The notes under the pieces were generated by a model. That model ran no database searches. It was given only the letters and a program-made list of their open reading frames with translations, and was not told where the DNA came from. Positions 10,187 to 18,894 of a stretch of 64,000 nucleotides of DNA are shown piece by piece. Position 1 is the first letter of the stretch. Each line of letters opens with the position of its first letter. The DNA comes from Mycobacteriaceae bacterium (GTDB lineage: Bacteria > Actinomycetota > Actinomycetes > Mycobacteriales > Mycobacteriaceae). The stretch lies in contig JAFARC010000045.1 in the NCBI GenBank assembly GCA_019245755.1, positions 1 through 64,000 of the forward strand, written 5' to 3'. Position numbers and translations under genes: made by a program.

Positions 10187-11239
10187 ATGGAAGAACAGCG
10201 TCGCGGGCCGCGAGGCCCGATAAGCCGCAACTTCTCTGGTTCAGGTCACGCGGAGGCCTTCATCGTGATCGCCATCGCGACGATCCTGATCACCCGCCTG
10301 TATCTTCAGCTGACGGGCTACCCCCAAGTCGGTGGTGGCAGCCTGCACATTGCGCACTCCCTGTACGGGGGCGCGCTCATGATGCTGGCCCTGCTGATCG
10401 GCTGGCTCCTACTCGGCGGTGGCGCCCGAACGTCGGCCATCGTGCTCGGCGGCATTGGATTCGGGTTGTCCCTCGACGAAGTCGGCAAATTCGTCACCAA
10501 GACGAACAACTACTTCTACGGGGCCGCCGCCGAGATCATGTACGTCCTGGTGGTCATCGTCCTGGTAGGTACGCGCGTACTGCGAACAATCCGTCCGCTG
10601 GGCGCACAGGAATGTCTGGCCTCGGCGGCCCTGATCGCCGCGGACGGCCTGGCCCGGGGGGTGGGCGACCACCAGCGCGAGGTGGGTCTGAGGCTGGCCG
10701 AGCAGGCCCGTCGCGGCGGAGCCGACCCTGCCGCGGTGGACCATGTGCATGCGCTGCTGTGGTCATGCCGCGTCGGCTCTGATCGTCTCTACGCAGTGCA
10801 GCAATGGATCCCGCGGCTGATCCCCGCCTTTGTCAAAAGTCCCCGGTGGGTGCCGCTTGTGGGTTGGCTGATCGTGGCTGCTGCCGTATTCAGCCTGTTC
10901 TTCCATACCCTGGGCGTCGCACTAGGCGGGTTCTTCTACCGAGACCCGATTGTGAACGTTCATCTCGCCGGGATGAGCGCCGGCACCCTCATCCTGCTCA
11001 TTGGTGCGCTGCTGACACTGGCGATGGCGCTGCCTGCGATGATCGCGCCACACCGCACCGACAGCATCTGGCCGTTGCGGTTGTTACGGGACGCAGCGTT
11101 GCTGTTCACCTTGCTCAGCGCGCTGGTGCACTTCGCCACCGAGGGCTTCGCGGCGCTGATCAGCCTCTCGATCGGCCTGTTGGCAATGGCGATACTGAGC
11201 TATCAGCTCCACCTGCGGGAGCAAGCCGAGATGTCCTGA
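10187..11239 (+). CDS. Polytopic membrane protein with an HIxH...LDE motif
   Basis: A 350-aa protein of no named family. It has hydrophobic segments near residues 24-42, 58-78, 84-100, 112-128, 225-245, 260-290 and 310-340, with a hydrophilic cytoplasmic loop at about 135-215. After the first segment comes GGGSLHIAHSLYGG (His54, His57), and 40 residues later GFGLSLDEVGKFV (Asp97, Glu98). The same arrangement occurs in the gene at 59535-60410 (GHGSLHIHH ... ALVLDEF), so the two look like distant relatives. The ATG is chosen because GGAGG sits 7 bases upstream. The CDF-type gene follows after 17 bp, suggesting an operon. Conserved His and acidic residues in the membrane suggest metal binding; that is inference. 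Confidence 0.75.
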   Translation: MEEQRRGPRGPISRNFSGSGHAEAFIVIAIATILITRLYLQLTGYPQVGGGSLHIAHSLYGGALMMLALLIGWLLLGGGARTSAIVLGGIGFGLSLDEVGKFVTKTNNYFYGAAAEIMYVLVVIVLVGTRVLRTIRPLGAQECLASAALIAADGLARGVGDHQREVGLRLAEQARRGGADPAAVDHVHALLWSCRVGSDRLYAVQQWIPRLIPAFVKSPRWVPLVGWLIVAAAVFSLFFHTLGVALGGFFYRDPIVNVHLAGMSAGTLILLIGALLTLAMALPAMIAPHRTDSIWPLRLLRDAALLFTLLSALVHFATEGFAALISLSIGLLAMAILSYQLHLREQAEMS

Positions 11240-11256
11240 CACGACTGGGCTAACCA

Positions 11257-11889
11257 ATGGAGAATCCACCCGCCAAACCTTCTGACGCCCGCCGCGCGGT
11301 TCTTGGCCGACGCGTTCGGTTCCTCGTCGCCGCCACGATCGGCTACAACGTCATCGAGGCGGCGGTCGCACTGTGGGCAGGGGTCGCGGCCTCGTCGACG
11401 GCGCTGATCGGGTTCGGCTTGGACTCCGTGATCGAGGTGTCCTCGGCGCTGGCGGTGGCCTGGCAGTTCACCGGAGCCGATCCAGAGGCACGGGAGAGGA
11501 CTGCACTGAGGATCATCGCGTCGTCGTTTTTCGCCCTGGCGGCCTACATCACCGCGGAATCGGTGCGAGCCCTGTCAGGCTTCGGAGAAGCACGGCCCTC
11601 GTCGATGGGCATCGTCTTGGCGGCAGTGAGTTTGGTCGTCATGCCGGTGTTGTCGCGGGCGCAACGCAGGGCCGGCCGGGAACTCGGGTCACGCTCGGCG
11701 GTGGCCGACTCCAGGCAGACGCTCTTGTGCAGCTACCTGTCGGCGGTGCTGTTGGTGGGTCTGCTGCTCAACAGCCTGGTGGGCTGGGCTTGGGCCGACC
11801 CGGTCGCCGCTCTGGTCATCGCCGCCGTCGCGGTGAAGGAGGGCTCGGACGCATGGCGCGGCCAGGCCTGCTGCTCGGCCAGCGGCTAG
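11257..11889 (+). CDS. Cation diffusion facilitator-like transporter, short form
   Basis: A 210-aa protein with five to six membrane segments that resembles the transmembrane domain of CDF metal/proton antiporters. The second helix has LIGFGLDSVIEVSSA, with Asp56 and Glu60 at the usual metal-ligand spacing. The penultimate helix begins ADSRQTLLCSYLSA, followed by NSLVGWAWADPVAAL. The cytoplasmic C-terminal domain of full-length CDF proteins is absent, as in a known group of short actinobacterial members. The usual HxxxD is altered, so metal specificity is unclear. It is probably translated with the upstream membrane protein. Confidence 0.8.
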   Translation: MENPPAKPSDARRAVLGRRVRFLVAATIGYNVIEAAVALWAGVAASSTALIGFGLDSVIEVSSALAVAWQFTGADPEARERTALRIIASSFFALAAYITAESVRALSGFGEARPSSMGIVLAAVSLVVMPVLSRAQRRAGRELGSRSAVADSRQTLLCSYLSAVLLVGLLLNSLVGWAWADPVAALVIAAVAVKEGSDAWRGQACCSASG

Positions 11890-11951
11890 TGCGCGCCGCC
11901 GAATGCGGGAAAGCGCCCACCAGCCGGGTGCGAAACGGGAGACTGGCGTCC

Positions 11952-12170
11952 ATGAAGCTGAAATTCGCTGCCGCGATAGTGGCGTTGCCGCTAGGTGGTG
12001 GGCTGCTTATTCCGCAGGCGCTCCCCAATCCGGGCGATCCCTGCACTGTCTTCCATGCCGTCACAAACGATCCGAGTGGCCGGACCATGTGGTGCAACCA
12101 CACCATGACCTCAGATCCCTTGACCGGCCAGCCAGACCTCGTGTGGCAATACGGCGGCCCCGGAGACTAG
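11952..12170 (+). CDS. Small exported protein, 72 aa
   Basis: The N-terminus MKLKFAAAIVALPLGGGLLI is a clear Sec signal peptide with probable cleavage near residues 23-25. The mature part has two cysteines (Cys31 and Cys48) that could form one disulfide, in the contexts NPGDPCTVF and TMWCNHT. It resembles the many short secreted mycobacterial proteins of unknown role. It begins about 60 bp after the CDF-type gene, same strand. Confidence 0.65.
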   Translation: MKLKFAAAIVALPLGGGLLIPQALPNPGDPCTVFHAVTNDPSGRTMWCNHTMTSDPLTGQPDLVWQYGGPGD

Positions 12171-12196
12171 CCCTAAGCGCGCCGGCGTCGGTGACG

Positions 12197-12393
12197 ATGG
12201 CCGCCGGTGCGCGCCCTGGCCGATCCGCATCGACCCGCAACGCGCTGATCGGGTTTGTGGTGCTGGGATTCGGGGTGTACTGGGCCGCAGCGGCTGGCTG
12301 CCGTTGGCGGTGGGACTGGCGGTGGTGGCCACGGTTTCGCTGGCGTTGGTGGTGCTCACCTCGCGGGTGTTGCACTGGGGCGTGGTCGGATAG
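12197..12393 (+). pseudogene. Frameshifted small membrane protein (candidate)
   Basis: From ATG 12197 the frame gives ...TRNALIGFVVLGFGVYWA, a good membrane helix. It then turns into Trp/Arg-rich nonsense near 12290. A shifted frame from about the same place gives GWLPLAVGLAVVATVSLALV and ends at TAG 12391-12393 with a second helix. Joined, the two make a plausible two-helix protein of about 65 aa. Either the gene is broken by an indel or the assembly has an error. Confidence 0.4.
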
Positions 12394-12716
12394 CGGCGCT
12401 TCTCGCACATCCGGTGTTCGACCGCACCGAAAGCGGTGTCGCTAAGATTGCCCAACCGCTGCCTGGCCGCGTGGCCGTCGGGTACTGAAACCTGCAGCCG
12501 GGACCGAGCAGGTTCAGCGTCAGACGCAACAGGTCTAGAAGCTAAGCCCCCGCAGGTATTGACAATATCTGGTGGCGAACGCCTCGGAACCCGCTGTTCT
12601 GCGCGACCCGAGACCTGCCGTCCACAGCGCTTTCAGACTTGGAACATAGCCCCTGCCCATACTGGGGTTCTACGGTCCTGACCAGGAGGGGATTGTTTCT
12701 CCTGGAGGTGACGGCG
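12394..12716. other. Gene-free stretch before the acidic protein gene
   Basis: No open frame here has a convincing start, composition or motif. It should contain the promoter of the gene at 12717, but I could not assign -35/-10 boxes with confidence. Confidence 0.5.
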
Positions 12717-13121
12717 ATGGCGTGGCAATCGGTTCCTTTCGTCATCTTTTCACGGACGTGGCCGGCGGTGCTGGCTGGGGCGGCGCTAAGTGCCGTGATC
12801 ACACTGAGCATCGACGGGAACCATGCGGCTGTTGCGAAACCCTTTGCGGCAGCAAGTATGACGCAATCGAGCACCCGGTTGTCGGAAGGGCGGGTTTGCA
12901 GTGACGACATCGCCGCGGACGACGACGACTCGGACGACTGGGCGCAAGAGCAGGAAGAACAACAGCAGGAAGAAGAGCAAGCGCAGCAAGACCAGGACGA
13001 ACAGCAGGCCCAGCAGGCACTTCAGCAGGCCCAGGAGCAGAACGACGAGGCCGAGCAACAAATGGAACAAGACGAGCAGCAAGCCCAAATGGACGAGCAG
13101 CAAGCCCGGGACGGAAATTAG
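12717..13121 (+). CDS. Signal/anchor protein with a Gln/Glu/Asp-rich tail
   Basis: A 134-aa protein. Residues 10-33 (SRTWPAVLAGAALSAVITLS) form a signal peptide or membrane anchor. A linker with one Cys (GRVCSDDIAADDDDSDD) leads into about 60 residues made almost only of Q, E, D and A (for example QEQEEQQQEEEQAQQ). The tail is strongly acidic, likely helical or disordered, and outside the membrane. GGAGGTG lies 8-9 bases upstream of the ATG and decides the start. No family recognised. Possible roles include cation binding or a cell-wall spacer; none is shown. Confidence 0.65.
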   Translation: MAWQSVPFVIFSRTWPAVLAGAALSAVITLSIDGNHAAVAKPFAAASMTQSSTRLSEGRVCSDDIAADDDDSDDWAQEQEEQQQEEEQAQQDQDEQQAQQALQQAQEQNDEAEQQMEQDEQQAQMDEQQARDGN

Positions 13122-13261
13122 GCCCTAGTCAGCTGGCTTCGTCGTCTTGCTTTGCAAGCGCGCGGTAGACCGTAGTCGCCGACTGGGACGCGGTAGCCAG
13201 AAGACAGTGCTGCGGACGGAGGGCACTTCATCGTCGGCTCCGAAGCAGGCCAAACCGGTTT

Positions 13262-13289
13262 CCGGCCTACACGTCGAAGTAGAGCGCGA
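13262..13289. repeat. Left direct repeat (att-like copy of glnA1 3' end)
   Basis: It matches 17303-17330 at 27 of 28 positions, with a perfect 22-bp core at 13268-13289. Read on the minus strand it encodes ALYFDV followed by TAG, the same end as GlnA1. A mismatch at 13267 changes the stop from TAA to TAG. Similarity stops abruptly beyond the core. Confidence 0.85.
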
Positions 13290-13345
13290 CTCGCTTCTGG
13301 CGTTTGATTCCTTCAGCTGTGACGGTTGTGTTGAGAACCCGCAGG

Positions 13346-13663
13346 TTACGGCGTTGGGCGCGTTGGGCAGGCTAGGCCGCCGGAATGAACCGCCCCTCCC
13401 TCTACAGCACTAGTTGCTTGAACCCGTGCGAACGACCTCTTGATTTGGCGTTTGTGGCTACTCGTAAGTGCGCCTGTGAATCGTTTGACCTGGTAAACGT
13501 CACGCTCCACATCGAGGCCCTGGGGACCCGGATCGAAAACATCGACACCGCCGTCGCCTTGCCCAGGTCTGAGATGCGTGGCGTTTGGCATCTGGCTGCA
13601 CAGAAGCATCGCCAAGAGCCTCTCGGCGTCTTCGCCGGAGAGAAGCGTCCACTCGACGCGCAC
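13346..13663 (-). pseudogene. Truncated PD-(D/E)XK (Mrr-like) nuclease
   Basis: From GTG 13663, with GGGGAGG 7 bases upstream, the frame encodes WTLLSGEDAERLLAMLL, then GQGDGGVDVFDPG and DVYQVKRF, then SSHKRQIKRSF. The Asp41...Gln58-x-Lys60 pattern is the catalytic signature of Mrr-type restriction-like nucleases, in which the usual Glu is Gln. Recognisable sequence stops near residue 82; the last 20 or so residues are Gly/Pro-rich and the frame ends close to the left repeat. The C-terminal part is therefore probably deleted. It lies 144 bp downstream of the 333-aa gene on the same strand. I cannot say what the full-length partner domain was. Confidence 0.6.
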
Positions 13664-13807
13664 GTCTAACGCCTCCCCAAAAACGTCCTGAACTACTTTC
13701 TGACTGCCAACGTGCACGACGCGCTCTCTGCGAGAAGTATTGCGGGACTGGCTGCGGTGTGGTCGATGTTGTAATGGGCCGAATACTGCCTGATGTCAGG
13801 ACAGCTG

Positions 13808-14809
13808 CTACGCCGTGTCCGACCTCGAGGCCAGGATTGCCAGCTGGACGAGAGGGCTCAGCACGTAGAACTCCCCCGTTGCAAAGTCCGCGCTGACTTC
13901 GCCGTTGTCGACGTCGTCGTAGATACTCAGAGCGACGTCGATGATGAGGTTCTGGCCAGGTGGCACGATCTCCTGGTCGTAGCTCAACGCGAATCCCCGG
14001 AACTCGACGGCGTACACCGTTTGATCATGGGTGAACACACCTTCGGAGTCGGCGGTGATGTCGACCGCAGTCTGTGATGCGCCGCTCTGCGGCGCCGCGG
14101 AAGAGATCGGCACCGTCCACGTCTGCACGAGGTCAAGAGTCGGGGCGAGCGACAGCTTTGCCTTGCCGCCGGGGAAGACGGCACCGCGTGAATGTGCCGA
14201 GCAGAAGCCGTTGAGCGTGAGAAGTGCGTTGACATTGACTGACACGTACGCGTCCTGTCGCGGGTTCTCCCATAGGTAGTAGAAGTGAAGGAACTTGGTA
14301 ACCCCCGACAGTATCGCCTCGTCCACACTGCGGTAGATGCTGTCGTCGCGGCGAATCTTCGCGCGGCTGTTGTACGGCTCAATAGTGGACGACTCGATTG
14401 CCACTCCGTCCGTCGCCCAAATCTCGACGGGGCTGTCGAGGGCGAAGTACTGCGTCCCGCTTCCGTTCCCCGTCGTGGCCGCCAGCCCCTCCAGCGCTGA
14501 GCGCTCGGCATCTGTCAAACGGCGCAGGGAAGCCGCCCTAGCAGCGGACTGCGCAACCGCATCCGCTTTGATTTCCTTCAGACGGCGATCGTCCTCCGCC
14601 CTTTGCGCAGCCAGTTCGGGCTCCAGTTTCGCCGGGTCGAGTCCAATGCGGGCAAACTGCTCGGCGGCTAGTGCTATTGCGCGCGTGCTCTGCGGAAACC
14701 TCTGCCCCATCGAGGGGCCTCTGGCACCGCTGCGCGCGTCAGCCGTCCGGCTCAGATCCCGCGCGGCGGCCAGGGCCTCACGGGCGCGCCGCATGTCATC
14801 AGCGGTCAT
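13808..14809 (-). CDS. Unrecognised 333-aa protein of the glnA1 island
   Basis: The ATG has an excellent GGAGGTGA ribosome site, and composition and length favour a real gene. Residues 1-105 are Ala/Arg/Glu-rich and helical (AAEQFARIGLDPAKLEPELA; RRLKEIKADAVAQSAARAAS), probably coiled coil. Residues 120-333 look beta-rich, with many alternating hydrophobic strands (VEIWATDGVAIES; AYVSVNVNALLTLNGFC; QNLIIDVALSIYDDV). No signal peptide, membrane helix or catalytic motif that I know. I do not recognise the family. It is followed on the same strand by the nuclease remnant, so the two may have formed a functional pair. Confidence 0.75.
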   Translation of the reverse strand: MTADDMRRAREALAAARDLSRTADARSGARGPSMGQRFPQSTRAIALAAEQFARIGLDPAKLEPELAAQRAEDDRRLKEIKADAVAQSAARAASLRRLTDAERSALEGLAATTGNGSGTQYFALDSPVEIWATDGVAIESSTIEPYNSRAKIRRDDSIYRSVDEAILSGVTKFLHFYYLWENPRQDAYVSVNVNALLTLNGFCSAHSRGAVFPGGKAKLSLAPTLDLVQTWTVPISSAAPQSGASQTAVDITADSEGVFTHDQTVYAVEFRGFALSYDQEIVPPGQNLIIDVALSIYDDVDNGEVSADFATGEFYVLSPLVQLAILASRSDTA

Positions 14810-15745
14810 CCAGGCTCACCTCCGCTCGCAAAAGAACGACACGACTCCCATTTGTGCGCCGGATGGCTGCATCGAGATTCACATTGAACTTCCACCGTCT
14901 GCGGCGTGACACGGTCATCCGCCCGGCACGAACACGTGCGCCTTCCGGCGCGTCGAGCGGCCTGCTTGTGCGGGCCGCGACCAGCCTTGTCTTATCAGCA
15001 TGTCGAAGTGTGCCCGCGTTGTCGAAGTGTGCATTCGAACTGCCTGTGGCGCGTTCCGTCCGGCCTGTATCGGCCGCGCGGCGCCAACCATACTCCGGCG
15101 ATCGCCAGCTGACCTGTGGTTCCTCCGATTTGCAGGCACCGCTTGGAGATCACGGTTTTTGTCGGCCGCCCAACGAACGCTCGCAACCCAACTTAAGGCG
15201 TCGGTTTCGTCAATTGGCGGCAATTCATGCAGGCCAGGTTACGGCTGGTTACGCATTCAGCCAGGGCGTCCCGTGCCGAGCCGGATAGAAATCCTCGACG
15301 CTGCGCTACCAGCGGTGACCCGCGTTGGGGATGACTGGCCGCCGACGACACCCCGGGGGCGCTGGCCCGGCGTACAGACTGTTCACCCAGGCGCGGCAGG
15401 CGGGCGGCGTCGAACAGGTCGCAGGAGTCTCGCCGAGCGCGGCGGTGTCGGCACAGACCGGGTTTGTATCGCCCTTTGTGCCGACACCGCGGCCCCGACA
15501 CGCAAACCCTTAGTCGCCGAGCGCGGCGGACCATCGCCGCCCGCTATCTTCACTGTCATCAAACACACACTGAGCGGGTGCTGGGCAGTCGGGTGCTTGC
15601 GTTCGATTCTTGGCGGAAAGTGACAAGCAAGTCGAGTGCGTACAGGTCTGGGAAATTGCCGGGTCTGGGAATTGCGGGTCTGACCTGATGACTAGGACAC
15701 GAAGGCTGGCGAGCTGCCGCAGCAAGCTCCCGGGTTGAGCCGTGA
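14810..15745. other. Long gene-free stretch inside the island
   Basis: Open frames exist on both strands but none has a plausible start with ribosome site, family motif or normal composition. It holds the repeat structure at 15430-15529 and a short imperfect direct repeat near 15645-15685 (GGTCTGGGAA and GGTCTGGGAATTGC). It probably contains debris of deleted genes and the divergent or read-through regulatory DNA of its neighbours. Confidence 0.5.
15430..15529. repeat. 14-bp inverted repeat flanked by 16-bp direct repeats
   Basis: A perfect 14-bp inverted repeat (15442-15455 and 15477-15490, starting GCGGTGTCGGCACA) encloses a 21-base loop. A 16-bp sequence, TCGCCGAGCGCGGCGG, occurs at 15430-15445 and again at 15514-15529, bracketing the hairpin on both sides. 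The arrangement resembles a small dispersed intergenic repeat or the trace of a miniature element. Confidence 0.8.
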
Positions 15746-17014
15746 TCAGGGGTCGGTCTCCCCGTCGCTACCCGCGTCGCTAAACATCCAGGGGTGCTCC
15801 TCGCGGAAGCGGGCGCGTTCTTCGACCTGTTTGCGTTCGTATTCGTCTCCCTCCGTACGACTCTTGGCGATGGCGTCAGCATACTTTTCGCGCTGCTCCT
15901 TAGAAAGTTGCGCCTTATAAATATCGCTGAAGTCCGCAAGGGAAACATCTTCGAGTACTACGTCCGAGAGGTGTGCGTGGGCAACATTAGCGTCTTTGAC
16001 TATTGCGTGAGCAAAGCACGACTCCCCGGGTCGGGAGTCGTCCAGATACGAAGAAGTCAAATCGGCTCCAGTGAAGTTGGCAGATCCATACACCGCCGAC
16101 AAATCTGCTCGTGCGAGGTTAGCCCCGGAAAAGTCCGCCTCGCCGATACTGGCGCCTCGCAAGGCGGATGGGGAGAGATTCGCACCATTGAATTTGGCCC
16201 TGACCAGGATGGCTTTGCGCAGATTGCAAAAACACAGCTGCGCATGACTCAGATCTGCCTCGGCCAATATCGCGTTTTGGAGGTCAGCTCCAGCCAAATT
16301 AGCAAACTTCATATCCGCCTGCGCCAGGTTGGCGCCGGCGAGCGAGGCACCGGTCAGATCTACTCCGCGCAGATCAGCACCCTTGAGTGGGGCGCGTTTG
16401 TCGCACCAAGGATGCCCTGGCCGTGTGCGTTGATTGAGAATAAGCGTTGCGATGATAACCCTCACGGAACCATCGGCTCTCGCGGAATGCGTTTTGCTAT
16501 CGAAACCGGCATTGAGCTCTCGAAGATACGCCGTCAGAACGTCGAAACACACGCCCACTTCGGCCATTTCGCCACGGTTGTACCAATCGTCGGCGAGAGC
16601 AGCCATCGCGTAGGCGCCGGAGCGGCGGATCGTCGGAGAATCATCGGCCAGCTGCTCGGTCGCCGTGGTGAATCGGGAGCGGAGTTCGCGCGTCACTTCG
16701 CGGTTGTGCGATCTGTCGGCTTCTGCGCGGCTATCGTGCTGATCAGCCGACCATCGCTCGCGTTCCTCTGCCCGTTGACGTTCGCCGTTGTAGAGAGCCA
16801 GCGCGGCGGCTGAGAGTGCGGCTAAGCCGGTGAGCACGGTGGCGTATGGCTGCGCGGCTGATTTCCAGTAGCCGCCCCAGTGATTGACCGCAGCGGCGAC
16901 ACCGAGGCCACCGAGCGTTGCGATCGTTACGACGATCGCAACGCCGGCTATCCACAACCAGGTTGACCGTCGGTGCGGTGGTCGCGGCTGAGAGGTACCG
17001 CGGGCGTCATCCAT
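15746..17014 (-). CDS. Membrane-anchored pentapeptide-repeat protein
   Basis: A 422-aa protein from ATG 17014. Two hydrophobic segments (about 18-43 and 55-75) are followed by a charged helical stretch and a conserved module (RRSGAYAMAALADDW ... VLTAYLREL, about 115-170) that often precedes pentapeptide repeats. Residues 211-355 are A(D/N)LxG-type repeats, for example ADLRGVDLTGASLAGANL, which fold as a right-handed quadrilateral beta-helix. The C-terminal 65 residues are charged. The fold is known; the function is not. Some family members mimic DNA, but here membrane anchoring argues for a scaffold or sensor at the inner membrane. Lower G+C than the core genes fits its place in the island. 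Confidence 0.85.
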   Translation of the reverse strand: MDDARGTSQPRPPHRRSTWLWIAGVAIVVTIATLGGLGVAAAVNHWGGYWKSAAQPYATVLTGLAALSAAALALYNGERQRAEERERWSADQHDSRAEADRSHNREVTRELRSRFTTATEQLADDSPTIRRSGAYAMAALADDWYNRGEMAEVGVCFDVLTAYLRELNAGFDSKTHSARADGSVRVIIATLILNQRTRPGHPWCDKRAPLKGADLRGVDLTGASLAGANLAQADMKFANLAGADLQNAILAEADLSHAQLCFCNLRKAILVRAKFNGANLSPSALRGASIGEADFSGANLARADLSAVYGSANFTGADLTSSYLDDSRPGESCFAHAIVKDANVAHAHLSDVVLEDVSLADFSDIYKAQLSKEQREKYADAIAKSRTEGDEYERKQVEERARFREEHPWMFSDAGSDGETDP

Positions 17015-17074
17015 TCGCAGATTCTCGCGCACCCGCGCGCGCAGGTCACTAAGCCTTCGTGTGCTCAACCGGCG

Positions 17075-17302
17075 CTGATCGCGTCGGGCGCAGACATCAA
17101 GACCGTGCAGGCCCGGCTGCGCCACGCCACCGCACGCACCACCCTGGACACCTACGGGCACCTGTGGCCGGACGCTGATGAGTCCACCCGCTCCGCGATC
17201 GGTGCTGTGATCGCGGAGCGGGTGGACTCCGTTGGATCTGCTGCGTACCCACTGCGTACCGAGAGACCCCGCCCGCGGCGTCGCCGCAGGTCAGAGGGTT
17301 AG
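17075..17302 (+). pseudogene. Tyrosine recombinase (phage-type integrase), C-terminal remnant
   Basis: The frame reads ALIASGADIKTVQARLRHAT and then TTLDTYGHLWPDADESTR. This is the end of the catalytic domain, with the late His of the box II region and the nucleophilic Tyr (codon 17153-17155). The upstream HxxR/Arg box I part and the N-terminal DNA-binding domains are missing; sequence before 17075 does not fit the family. The stop codon (17300-17302) abuts the repeat shared with glnA1, as expected for an integrase beside its att site. Not catalytically competent. Confidence 0.8.
17180..17229. repeat. Perfect 21-bp inverted repeat with 8-base loop
   Basis: Bases 17180-17200 are the exact reverse complement of 17209-17229. 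The stem starts GAGTCCACCCGCTCC and is very stable. It lies within the recombinase remnant (coding ESTRSAIGAVIAERVDSV) and 74 bp from the glnA1-side repeat. No U-run follows, so it is not a classical intrinsic terminator, but it could still stop transcription leaving glnA1. Confidence 0.85.
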
Positions 17303-17307
17303 CCGGC

Positions 17308-18744
<1,437 letters not shown>

Positions 18745-18798
18745 TGAAGCACTCTCCTTGTAATTAGGTAACCCGGGGTGTGACGCTATGGACACGAT

Positions 18799-18836
18799 GT
18801 TGCACGCCGGTCAACCGCGTGTTGCGCTGACGTTAC
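18799..18836 (-). promoter_or_regulatory. Four-box GlnR-type operator upstream of glnA1
   Basis: Read on the glnA1 strand the boxes are GTAAC, GCAAC, TTGAC and GCAAC, each separated by exactly six bases, so the AC dinucleotides are spaced nine apart (AC-n9-AC-n9-AC-n9-AC). This is the actinobacterial GlnR layout (gTnAC-n6-GaAAC twice). It sits in the divergent glnA1/RDD intergenic region, where nitrogen-limitation activation of glnA1 is expected. Binding is inferred from pattern only. Confidence 0.6.
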
Positions 18837-18894
18837 GCAATAGGGGCTTTGACGTTGCCACGGAGCATGCCCGTTACATACCTATCCTTGGGTC

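Noticed and set aside
12639..12716. Longer start for the acidic protein
   Set aside because: The extra N-terminal residues lack a ribosome site and would bury the signal anchor; ATG 12717 has GGAGGTG upstream.
13385..13669. Plus-strand ORF opposite the nuclease remnant
   Set aside because: The minus strand carries a recognisable nuclease signature and ribosome site; the plus frame has neither.
15000..15623. 207-codon plus-strand ORF in the island gap
   Set aside because: Mixed Cys/Arg/Pro composition, no ribosome site, no motif, and it crosses the hairpin repeat.
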